DNA of 6,392 nt from Clostridiales bacterium (GCA_003510345.1 DOMW01000130.1:1-6392), one strand, 5' to 3'; numbered from the stretch's first letter, positions 1-5,849 are shown. Notes: generated by a model from the sequence alone, not told the origin. Program-made: numbers and translations.

Positions 1-6
1 GGGCAG

Positions 7-65
7 AGGGGGATTGTCAAGGGGGGCGAAGGGTGGAAATTCCGAATCCCCCTGCCCCCCTTGAC
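7..65. repeat. Interleaved inverted repeats in a G-rich/C-rich block
   Basis: Two perfect inverted-repeat pairs are visible: AGGGGGATT (7-15) with AATCCCCCT (45-53), and GTCAAGGGGGGC (16-27) with GCCCCCCTTGAC (54-65). The arms are interleaved in the order a-b-a'-b' rather than nested. They therefore cannot both form in one simple hairpin; they would need a pseudoknot or alternate structures. The second pair alone gives a 12-bp stem with a 26-base loop that contains the small palindrome GGAAATTCC (35-43). No T-run follows, so a standard intrinsic terminator is unlikely. The function is unknown. Confidence 0.75.
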
Positions 66-82
66 GCCCAGCGGCAGCGTCA
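62..82. repeat. Small hairpin, 6-bp stem
   Basis: TGACGC (62-67) is the reverse complement of GCGTCA (77-82), leaving a 9-base loop. It overlaps the right arm of the preceding inverted repeat by four bases, so the two structures would compete. No T-tract follows. The role is unknown and it may be chance in a GC-rich stretch. Confidence 0.35.
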
Positions 83-129
83 TAACTATCAGCGGTGGAA
101 AATGTTTTCATTTCAACAACAGCGCAGGT

Positions 130-146
130 GCGGGTTCAAATCCCAC
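130..146 (+). other. tRNA T-arm-like fragment (possible tRNA remnant)
   Basis: The segment contains GGGTTCAAATCCC, matching the G-TTC-A-A-N-N-C signature of a tRNA T-arm. Bases 130-134 pair with 142-146 at four of five positions; the exception is C131 opposite A145. The following bases CTTCCC resemble the 3' side of an acceptor stem. However, no matching GGGAAG appears upstream at the right distance, no D-arm or anticodon arm is evident, and the end reads GACACC rather than an encoded NCCA. This is at best a truncated or decayed tRNA 3' end, such as an integration scar, and may be coincidence. Confidence 0.25.
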
Positions 147-176
147 TTCCCTAGACACCGGGGATACGAACTCGCT

Positions 177-193
177 TTAATTAGCGGTTACCT
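177..193 (+). repeat. Left copy of a 17-base repeat flanking the gyrase operon
   Basis: This copy reads TTAATTAGCGGTTACCT and matches 5817-5833 at 16 of 17 positions; the only difference is T182 against C5822. A shorter partial match, ATCAGCGGT, also occurs at 88-96. This copy lies in non-coding DNA well upstream of remB. Its function is unknown: it could be a recombination core, a protein-binding site or chance. Confidence 0.45.
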
Positions 194-332
194 GGCATTC
201 CTTCTGGATAAAAATATCCCCATGTATAGGAAACTCCGGCGCCATCCGCCGCCCGTTGCCGCGCATCCGAAAAATCATGCCAAATCCCGCGCCAGTATGC
301 AAAAAAACCTTTCATTTACAATACGTTTATAG

Positions 333-338
333 TATAAT
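333..338 (+). promoter_or_regulatory. Likely -10 box of the remB-gyrB-gyrA operon promoter
   Basis: A perfect TATAAT lies in a sharply AT-rich stretch (about 310-370) that contrasts with the GC-rich surroundings. It is the only good -10 candidate upstream of remB and would give a leader of roughly 80 bases. No good -35 box is found at 16-18 bp: the best hexamers (311-316 or 309-314) match TTGACA at only three of six positions. The exact start site is therefore an inference, and an activator or other features may compensate. The region just downstream is also AT-rich. Confidence 0.5.
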
Positions 339-342
339 AGTT

Positions 343-372
343 TCATATTATATATGTAACTCATGTATATGA
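343..372. promoter_or_regulatory. AT-rich inverted repeat near the predicted transcription start
   Basis: TCATAT (343-348) and ATATGA (367-372) are perfect inverted copies separated by 18 bases. The repeat begins just after the predicted -10 box, so a protein binding here could affect initiation. An AT-only 6-mer pair can arise by chance in such a stretch, so this is only a candidate operator. Confidence 0.2.
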
Positions 373-408
373 CTGCGCGGGGCGCGCCTTAAAAGCGCCG
401 TTACCGCC

Positions 409-414
409 GGGAGG
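409..414 (+). promoter_or_regulatory. Ribosome binding site deciding the remB start
   Basis: GGGAGG is a good Shine-Dalgarno match. It lies nine bases before the ATG at 424 but only three bases before the in-frame TTG at 418, which is too close. The spacing therefore favours the ATG at 424. A further ATG at 430 would leave 15 bases, which is too long. Confidence 0.7.
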
Positions 415-423
415 TATTTGCTT

Positions 424-687
424 ATGATCATGCATTTGGGCGGAGACTGTTATGTCGAGACAAAAAATGTGTTATTGATACTGGACTATAAAGAGGCTGT
501 GAAAAACAAAGATACGAGCCTCTTTTTAGCGGGCTTTCCGGCAAAAACCATTTCCCTGCCGGGCAAGGCGGAAGATAAACCGAAATCGGTCGTCGTCACT
601 TGCGCCGGGAAGGAAAAAAGCGTGTATATCTCGCCCATATCAAGGCGCACGCTGTCTATGCGCGGCGTGGTCAAAGAAACGCTGTAA
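424..687 (+). CDS. remB: RemB-like DUF370 (RemA family) regulator
   Basis: This 87-residue protein belongs to the DUF370 family that includes Bacillus RemA (a DNA-binding activator of biofilm matrix genes) and RemB/YaaB. The N-terminus MIMHLGGDCYVETKNVLLIL fits the family pattern His-hydrophobic-Gly-x-Asp followed by a hydrophobic strand and an Asp (LDYKEA). The middle has KSVVVT and the C-terminal part YISPISRRTLSMR, both typical of the family. The length is usual for it. I chose the ATG at 424 over the TTG at 418 because of the spacing from the GGGAGG site. It lies 20 bases upstream of gyrB, the classical position of remB/yaaB in Bacillota, and is probably co-transcribed with gyrB. Its target genes cannot be inferred from this window. 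Family assignment is firm; the RemB rather than RemA subtype rests on context. Confidence 0.88.
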   Translation: MIMHLGGDCYVETKNVLLILDYKEAVKNKDTSLFLAGFPAKTISLPGKAEDKPKSVVVTCAGKEKSVYISPISRRTLSMRGVVKETL

Positions 688-707
688 AAGTTTGGAGAAG
701 ATGATTT

Positions 708-2624
708 ATGCAAAATAATGAACAGTATGATGAAAGCCAGATACAAATACTTGAAGGGCTGGAACCCGTCAGAAAACGCCCGGGCATGTACATCGGCTCA
801 ACAGATCTTCGGGGCCTGCACCACCTGATTTATGAAATTGTGGACAACTCGATCGACGAGGCGATGGCCGGCTATTGCTCGGAAGTTTCCGTCACGCTGC
901 AAAAAGACGGCAGCGCGAAGGTTACGGATAACGGGCGCGGCATCCCGGTGGGTATGCACCCGCAGGCGGGGATGTCTTCGCTTACCGTCGCTTTGACGAT
1001 GCTGCACGCGGGTGGGAAGTTCGGCGGAGAGGGCTATAAGGTATCCGGCGGGCTGCACGGCGTGGGCGTTTCGGTGGTGAACGCGCTTTCCGGCAAGCTG
1101 ATCGCCACGGTGAAACGCGAAGGCCATATCCACCGGCAGGCATTTGAGCGCGGCGAGCCAAAGGGTGATATCGCGATCGTGGGCGAATGCGGCGATACAG
1201 GCACCACCATCGAGTTCTGGCCGGACGAGGAGATATTCGAGGACGTGAATTTTGTGTATGACACACTGCGGTCGCGCCTGCGGGAAATGGCTTTTTTAAA
1301 CCGCGGCATACGCATCACGCTGACCGACCTCCGGGGTGATAAAGAGCACACGAAAACCTACCATTACGACGGCGGCATCAAATCTTTTGTGGAATACCTC
1401 AACAAAAGCAAGGGCGCGCTTTTCCCCGAGCCGGTATATTTTTCCATGCAAAAAGACACCAGCGTGGTGGAGATCGCCATGCAGTGGAACGACGGCTACC
1501 AGGAGAGCATTTTCAGTTACGCCAACAATATCTCTACCCACGAGGGTGGAACGCATCTAACGGGCTTTAAAAACGCCCTGACGCGCGTTGTAAATGATTA
1601 CGGGCGCAAGTTCAAACTCATTAAGGAAAATGAACCCGCGCTGGCGGGCGAGGATATCCGCGAGGGCCTGACCGCCATCGTCAGTGTGAAGCTCACCGAC
1701 CCGCAGTTTGAAGGGCAGACGAAAACGAAGCTGGGCAACAGCGAGATGCGCGCGCTTGTGGACAGCACCGTCGCCGAAGGGTTAACTGCCTTTTTAGAGG
1801 AAAACCCGGCTATCGCGCGTGTCGTCATTGAGAAATGCCTTACCGCGCGCCGCGCGCGCGAGGCAGCAAGGAAGGCGCGCGAGATCACCCGGCGCAAGAA
1901 CGCGCTGGACAGCGCCGCCCTGCCCGGCAAGCTTGCCGATTGCAGTGAAAAAGACGCCAGTAAGTGCGAAATATTCATTGTGGAGGGCGACAGCGCGGGC
2001 GGCAGCGCCAAGCAGGGGCGCGACAGGCGCTATCAGGCCATACTGCCGCTGCGCGGGAAAATACTCAATGTGGAAAAAGCACGGCACGACCGCGCGCTCG
2101 CCAATAACGAGATCAAGTCCATGATCACCGCGTTTGGCGCGGGCATGGGCGAGGATTTCGATGAAGAAAAGCTCCGCTATCACAAGATCATCTGCATGAC
2201 GGACGCCGACGTGGACGGCAGCCACATCCGCATTTTGATGCTCACGTTCTTTTACCGCTACATGCGGCCGCTTGTGGAAAAGGGCTATGTGTACATTGCG
2301 CAGCCGCCGCTCTACAAAGTGAGCGCCAAAGGTACGGACGACACGTACCTCTACAGCCCGGAAGAGCTGGAATCGTATATGGAGCAGTTTAAGGAAAGCA
2401 ACACGCTTCCAAACGTGCAGCGTTACAAGGGGCTCGGGGAGATGAACGCCGAGCAGCTTTGGGATACGACGATGGACCCGGAAAAGCGCACGCTGCTGCA
2501 AGTGAGCGTGGACGATGAAATAGAGATCGAAGAGACGCTTTCCGTGCTGATGGGCGACCAGGTGGAGCCGCGGCGCGAGTTCATCGAGGAAAACGCTAAG
2601 CTGGTGGAAGATTTGGATATATAG
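708..2624 (+). CDS. gyrB: DNA gyrase subunit B
   Basis: GyrB is the ATPase subunit of DNA gyrase (A2B2), which introduces negative supercoils. The 638-residue length fits Gram-positive GyrB without the long proteobacterial insert. The N-terminal GHKL ATPase has EGLEPVRKRPGMYIGST (16-32), catalytic Glu43, Asn47 for Mg binding, Asp74 with GRGIP (76-80) for the nucleotide, and GGLHGVG (114-120). The transducer has QTK (Gln337, Lys339). The TOPRIM domain has EGDSAGG (426-432, catalytic Glu426) and the Mg-binding aspartates 499, 501 and 503 in TDADVDGSH. The tail carries QRYKGLGEMN (571-580). The ATG is preceded by GGAGAA at 694-699 with suitable spacing. It follows remB by 20 bases and precedes the next gene by 8, with no terminator between, so one transcript is likely. 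All key residues are present. Identity as gyrase rather than ParE is supported by the gyrA partner downstream, which has a GyrA box. Confidence 0.98.
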   Translation: MQNNEQYDESQIQILEGLEPVRKRPGMYIGSTDLRGLHHLIYEIVDNSIDEAMAGYCSEVSVTLQKDGSAKVTDNGRGIPVGMHPQAGMSSLTVALTMLHAGGKFGGEGYKVSGGLHGVGVSVVNALSGKLIATVKREGHIHRQAFERGEPKGDIAIVGECGDTGTTIEFWPDEEIFEDVNFVYDTLRSRLREMAFLNRGIRITLTDLRGDKEHTKTYHYDGGIKSFVEYLNKSKGALFPEPVYFSMQKDTSVVEIAMQWNDGYQESIFSYANNISTHEGGTHLTGFKNALTRVVNDYGRKFKLIKENEPALAGEDIREGLTAIVSVKLTDPQFEGQTKTKLGNSEMRALVDSTVAEGLTAFLEENPAIARVVIEKCLTARRAREAARKAREITRRKNALDSAALPGKLADCSEKDASKCEIFIVEGDSAGGSAKQGRDRRYQAILPLRGKILNVEKARHDRALANNEIKSMITAFGAGMGEDFDEEKLRYHKIICMTDADVDGSHIRILMLTFFYRYMRPLVEKGYVYIAQPPLYKVSAKGTDDTYLYSPEELESYMEQFKESNTLPNVQRYKGLGEMNAEQLWDTTMDPEKRTLLQVSVDDEIEIEETLSVLMGDQVEPRREFIEENAKLVEDLDI

Positions 2625-2632
2625 GTGCGGGG

Positions 2633-3205
2633 ATGGAGGAATTAGAGAAGCTGACCAGGGCAAAGCAGTACCTGGATGCGCTGGCAAACGGCGTAGACCC
2701 GGTTTCCGGCGTTGCGCTGCCCGAGGATACCGTTTTAAACCAGGTGCGGCTGGCGCGTTGTTTTTTCTATGTTTCCGATGTGCTACGCCGGGTGATAGAA
2801 AGCGGCGGCAATGTGGAAACAAAACCGGCAAAGCGCGGGCTTACGTCTTTTTCCATCACAGCGGAGCAGGCGCGCGAAATTACCGAAGCGGAAGCGCCGC
2901 TGCCCATCACGCACTTCTGCGCCCTTGTAAGCGCGGCAGTCTGCGGCGAGCACATGAAAAAGCTGGGCTATACAAAGATCACAGGCTGGCTTGTCGAACA
3001 GGGCTATTTGCTGGAAACACAGGATACGGACGGCAAGCGCAGAAAGCGGGCAACGGAAAAGGGAGTGGCCCTTGGCATTGCGGAGCAAGAGCGTGAAGGG
3101 CAGTACGGACGGTATATCCATCTTGTGTACAGCCCTGCCGCGCAGCGGTTTTTGCTGGATCATTTGCCCGAAATATTAATAGAGCGCGAGATCGAGATAA
3201 AGTAA
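2633..3205 (+). CDS. Uncharacterised protein between gyrB and gyrA, probable winged-helix C-terminal part
   Basis: I cannot give this 190-residue protein a named function. It has no signal peptide or membrane segment, so it should be cytoplasmic. Residues 11-60 (KQYLDALANGVDPVSGVALP, then LNQVRLARCFFYVSDVLRRV) look like a compact helical N-terminal domain. They resemble unnamed clostridial proteins I recall only by pattern. Residues 74-110 look helical. Residues 111-150 look like a winged helix: recognition-type helix TKITGWLVEQGYL, a basic wing around DGKRRKR, then TEKG; this suggests nucleic-acid binding but is inference. Two Cys (96 and 104) lie in the middle; no metal site is clear. The ATG follows the gyrB stop by eight bases with a weak AGGTG (2623-2627); a better GGAGGA at 2635-2640 falls inside the gene. 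Its stop abuts the gyrA Shine-Dalgarno sequence. Tight packing predicts co-expression with both gyrase subunits, possibly as a modulator, but that is not shown. Confidence 0.85.
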   Translation: MEELEKLTRAKQYLDALANGVDPVSGVALPEDTVLNQVRLARCFFYVSDVLRRVIESGGNVETKPAKRGLTSFSITAEQAREITEAEAPLPITHFCALVSAAVCGEHMKKLGYTKITGWLVEQGYLLETQDTDGKRRKRATEKGVALGIAEQEREGQYGRYIHLVYSPAAQRFLLDHLPEILIEREIEIK

Positions 3206-3210
3206 GGAGA
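3204..3210 (+). promoter_or_regulatory. Ribosome binding site for gyrA, overlapping the upstream stop
   Basis: AAGGAGA overlaps the TAA stop (3203-3205) of the preceding gene. It is the only strong site before gyrA and lies 11 bases from the TTG at 3222, slightly longer than usual. An in-frame TAA at 3216-3218 rules out any earlier start. The overlap suggests that ribosomes finishing the upstream gene may re-initiate on gyrA. Confidence 0.7.
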
Positions 3211-3221
3211 CGGAATAAATC

Positions 3222-5711
3222 TTGGAGACAAACACGAATAACCCAATCAACAAGCATATTATACCCATAGACATCAATTACGAGATGCAGAAATCCTTTA
3301 TTTCGTATGCGATGGCGGTCATCATCAACCGCGCGCTGCCCGATGTGCGTGACGGCCTAAAGCCTGTGCACCGGCGCATACTGTATTCCATGAGCGAGCT
3401 TTCGCTGACGCCGGACAAGCCCTACCGCAAAAGCGCGCGTATTGTGGGCGATGTGCTGGGTAAATACCACCCGCATGGCGACACCGCCATTTACGACAGC
3501 ATGGTGCGCATGGCGCAGGATTTTTCCGTGCGCCACATGATGGTGGACGGGCACGGTAACTTCGGCAGCGTGGATGGAGACGGCGCGGCCGCCATGCGTT
3601 ACACCGAAGCGCGTATGGCGAAGATCACGATGGAGATGCTGCGCGATATAGACAAGGACACCGTAGATTTTTATCCCAACTTTGACGAGTCTTTAGAACA
3701 GCCCGCCGTGCTCCCCGCGCGTTTCCCCAATCTTTTGGTGAACGGCACGGGCGGCATTGCCGTGGGTATGGCGACGAATATCCCGCCGCATAACCTCGCC
3801 GAGGTGATCGACGCGGCGATCGCCCTGATTGATAACGCAAACCTTTCGATAGACGATTTGATCGAGCTGATCCCCGGGCCGGACTTTCCCACGGGCGGCA
3901 TTATCACGGGCATCTCGGGCATCCATTCGGCCTATAAGACGGGCCGGGGGCGCATACGTGTGCGCGCGAAAGCGGCGATAGAGCCACTCACAAGCGACCG
4001 CGACCAGATCATCGTATCGGAAATACCGTATCAGGTAAACAAAGCGAACCTGATCGAAAAGATCGCCGAGCTGGTGCAGGAAAAACGCGTGGAGGGCATC
4101 TCCGACCTGCGCGACGAATCGGATAAATCGGGTATGCGCATCGTGATTGAGCTGAAACGCGGCGCGAATGCCAACGTGATATTAAACCAGCTCTACAAGC
4201 ATACGCAAATGCAGGATACGTTCGGCGTCATCATGCTGGCGCTGGTGGACGACGAGCCGCGCGTGCTGAACCTCAAGCAGATGCTGGAGTATTACCTCGA
4301 GCACCAGAAGGACGTGATCGTGCGGCGCACGAAGTTCGACCTTGAGAAAGCCAAAAAACGCGCGCATATATTGGAAGGGCTGCTAAAAGCGCTCGACCAT
4401 ATAGATGATATCGTGGACCTGATAAAGGCCTCCAAAGACGCGCAGGAAGCGCGCGCGGGGCTGATGGAACGCTTTGGCTTCACGGAGATACAGGCGCAGG
4501 CCATACTCGATATGCGCCTCGCGCGGCTGACCGGCCTTGAGCGCGACAAATTGCAGGCGGAATATGACGACGTGATGGGCAAGATCGAGCACTTCAAGGC
4601 CATCCTCTCCACGCCGCAGATGGTTCTTGACATCATAAAGGAAGACCTTTCCGAGATCAAAAACAAATATGCGGACGCGCGCCGCACGGAAATAACGTTC
4701 GATGAAGACGATATCGACCTCGACGAGCTGATCGCCCGGGAAGATATGGTGGTCACGCTGACGCATTTTGGGTATGTGAAGCGCATCAGCCTGGAAACGT
4801 ACCGCGCGCAAAAACGCGGTGGCAGGGGGATTGCGGCCATGTCTACCCGCGAGGAGGATTTTGCCGAGCAGGTGTTTGTGACCTCCACGCACAACGAGCT
4901 GCTGTTCTTCACAAACCGGGGCAAGGTGTACATCAAAAAATGCTACCAGATACCCGAAGCGGGGCGCACCGCGAAGGGCACGGCCATCGTAAACCTTCTG
5001 AACCTCGACCCGGACGAAAAGGTATCGGCGGTATTTCCCGTCACAGGAAACGGTGAAAACACGAACCTTGTGACCATCACTAAAAACGGCGTGATCAAAA
5101 AAACCGCCGCTTCCGAATACAAAAATATCCGCCAGAACGGCCTTAGGGCGGTGAACCTGCGGGAGGACGACGAGCTGATCTGCGTGCTGGAAACGGACGG
5201 CGCGAGCAATATCGTCATTGGTACAAAGCAGGGTATGGCGATCGTCTTTTCCGAGAACGACATCCGCCACTTGAGCCGCACGGCGACAGGTGTGCGCGGT
5301 ATAAAGCTGCGCGAGGGCGACAGCGTGGTGGGCGCGGGGATCGCCCGGGAAGGCGGGCAGCTTCTGGCCATCACGGAAAACGGGTACGGCAAGCGTACCG
5401 ATTTAGAAGAATACCGCTTGCAGGCCCGCGGCGGCTATGGCCTTAAGACCATGAACATCACGGCAAAGACCGGGCTGATGTGCGGCATTATGGTGGTGGA
5501 CGGCAGTGAGCAGATCATGCTGATAAGCGACGCCGGCGTCATCATCCGTATGGAAGTGGGCGGGATCTCCGTTATCGGGCGCAGCACACAGGGCGTGCGG
5601 CTGATGCGCGTGGCGGATGATACCAAAGTGGTGTGCGTCGCCATGATCGAGGAAACGGATGACGAGGATGCGGACGAGGCCGAAGGCTCGCCCGAACAAA
5701 CGGAAGAATAA
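3222..5711 (+). CDS. gyrA: DNA gyrase subunit A
   Basis: GyrA is the DNA-cleaving and DNA-wrapping subunit of gyrase. The 829-residue length is normal for Bacillota. The N-terminal breakage-reunion domain has ISYAMAVIINRALPDVRDGL and the catalytic Tyr127, preceded by Arg126, in AAMRYTEARM. The quinolone-determining region HPHGDTAIYD has Thr88 and Asp92 at the positions equivalent to E. coli Ser83 and Asp87. A long helical coiled-coil section follows. The C-terminal domain (about 507-808) shows six blade-like repeats. The first contains the GyrA box QKRGGRG (530-536), which separates gyrase from topoisomerase IV; the fifth has a degenerate copy, QARGGYG. The last roughly 20 residues are strongly acidic (ETDDEDADEAEG). 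The start is TTG because an in-frame stop lies at 3216 and the next Met is residue 22, inside the conserved domain. A strong terminator follows directly. The gene looks intact. Confidence 0.98.
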   Translation: METNTNNPINKHIIPIDINYEMQKSFISYAMAVIINRALPDVRDGLKPVHRRILYSMSELSLTPDKPYRKSARIVGDVLGKYHPHGDTAIYDSMVRMAQDFSVRHMMVDGHGNFGSVDGDGAAAMRYTEARMAKITMEMLRDIDKDTVDFYPNFDESLEQPAVLPARFPNLLVNGTGGIAVGMATNIPPHNLAEVIDAAIALIDNANLSIDDLIELIPGPDFPTGGIITGISGIHSAYKTGRGRIRVRAKAAIEPLTSDRDQIIVSEIPYQVNKANLIEKIAELVQEKRVEGISDLRDESDKSGMRIVIELKRGANANVILNQLYKHTQMQDTFGVIMLALVDDEPRVLNLKQMLEYYLEHQKDVIVRRTKFDLEKAKKRAHILEGLLKALDHIDDIVDLIKASKDAQEARAGLMERFGFTEIQAQAILDMRLARLTGLERDKLQAEYDDVMGKIEHFKAILSTPQMVLDIIKEDLSEIKNKYADARRTEITFDEDDIDLDELIAREDMVVTLTHFGYVKRISLETYRAQKRGGRGIAAMSTREEDFAEQVFVTSTHNELLFFTNRGKVYIKKCYQIPEAGRTAKGTAIVNLLNLDPDEKVSAVFPVTGNGENTNLVTITKNGVIKKTAASEYKNIRQNGLRAVNLREDDELICVLETDGASNIVIGTKQGMAIVFSENDIRHLSRTATGVRGIKLREGDSVVGAGIAREGGQLLAITENGYGKRTDLEEYRLQARGGYGLKTMNITAKTGLMCGIMVVDGSEQIMLISDAGVIIRMEVGGISVIGRSTQGVRLMRVADDTKVVCVAMIEETDDEDADEAEGSPEQTEE

Positions 5712-5718
5712 GCGAGAG

Positions 5719-5760
5719 CCCGGCCGCCGCGAACAACAAGCACAGGCGGCCGGTTTTTTT
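5719..5760 (+). terminator. Intrinsic terminator of the gyrase operon
   Basis: CCGGCCGCC (5720-5728) pairs perfectly with GGCGGCCGG (5745-5753) to give a 9-bp GC-only stem with a 16-base loop. Seven T residues follow at once (5754-5760). It begins eight bases after the gyrA stop and faces the same way, so it should end the remB-gyrB-orf-gyrA transcript and separate it from the acetyltransferase gene. Confidence 0.93.
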
Positions 5761-5789
5761 AGAGCAAATCAACTGAGCGCCGGGCAATT

Positions 5790-5818
5790 TTTCCAGCGAT
5801 ACTGCTCTATGTTAAATT
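5790..5818 (+). promoter_or_regulatory. Weak candidate promoter for the acetyltransferase gene
   Basis: TTTCCA (5790-5795) and TAAATT (5813-5818) are separated by 17 bp, and each matches its consensus (TTGACA, TATAAT) at four of six positions. Because a strong terminator lies just upstream, the acetyltransferase gene needs its own promoter, and this AT-rich gap is the only place for it. The match itself is weak and other phasings, such as TATGTT at 5808, are possible. Confidence 0.3.
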
Positions 5819-5833
5819 AATCAGCGGTTACCT
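5817..5833 (+). repeat. Right copy of the 17-base repeat
   Basis: This copy reads TTAATCAGCGGTTACCT and matches 177-193 with one mismatch. It sits between the gyrase operon terminator and the acetyltransferase start, in direct orientation to the left copy. It ends 16 bases before the ATG at 5850, so it could also be part of that gene's leader. Bases 5820-5828 (ATCAGCGGT) recur at 88-96. Confidence 0.45.
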
Positions 5834-5849
5834 AATGGGGGAAACGGCC

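Larger units (their letters stand above)
1..423. other. Non-coding leader region upstream of remB
   Basis: No convincing gene lies in these 423 bases. The longest open frame (33-332, GTG start) has no clear ribosome binding site, and its translation is low-complexity and Arg/His/Pro-rich, so I treat it as spurious. The region contains, in order, a G-rich block with interleaved inverted repeats (7-65), a small hairpin (62-82), a tRNA T-arm-like fragment (130-146), one copy of a 17-base repeat (177-193), a 5-bp hairpin GGATA-AAAA-TATCC (206-219) and an AT-rich promoter-like stretch (about 310-372). In many Bacillota recF precedes remB. No recF 3' end is visible here, so the local order differs or recF lies elsewhere. 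Confidence 0.7.

Noticed and set aside
15..20. TTGACA on the minus strand (a perfect -35 hexamer reading out of the window)
   Set aside because: Its -10 partner would lie outside the window and the hexamer is part of the inverted repeat, so a promoter cannot be supported.
33..332. 99-residue open frame (GTG start) upstream of remB
   Set aside because: There is no clear ribosome binding site, the composition is unlike a folded protein, it crosses the inverted repeat and the T-arm-like fragment, and it ends just before the predicted -10 box.
381..399. GGCGC/GCGCC hairpin in the remB leader as a riboswitch or attenuator
   Set aside because: The stem is only five base pairs with a nine-base loop, no T-run follows, and no known riboswitch core is visible.
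1844..1862. Alternating CG run in gyrB (possible Z-DNA)
   Set aside because: It encodes the conserved TARRAREAARKARE helix of GyrB using GC-rich Arg and Ala codons, so coding explains it.
1794..2831. 345-residue antisense open frame over the gyrB 3' end
   Set aside because: It is a shadow of GC-rich third codon positions in gyrB. The opposite frame encodes highly conserved GyrB motifs, and the antisense product is His/Arg/Ala-rich with no recognisable domain.
4383..5270. 295-residue antisense open frame within gyrA
   Set aside because: It overlaps the conserved GyrA C-terminal blades entirely and has no recognisable domain, so it is treated as a coding shadow.
5761..5808. AGAGCA/TGCTCT inverted repeat upstream of the acetyltransferase gene
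   Set aside because: The arms are only six bases, 36 bases apart, with no clear pairing between them; chance is likely.
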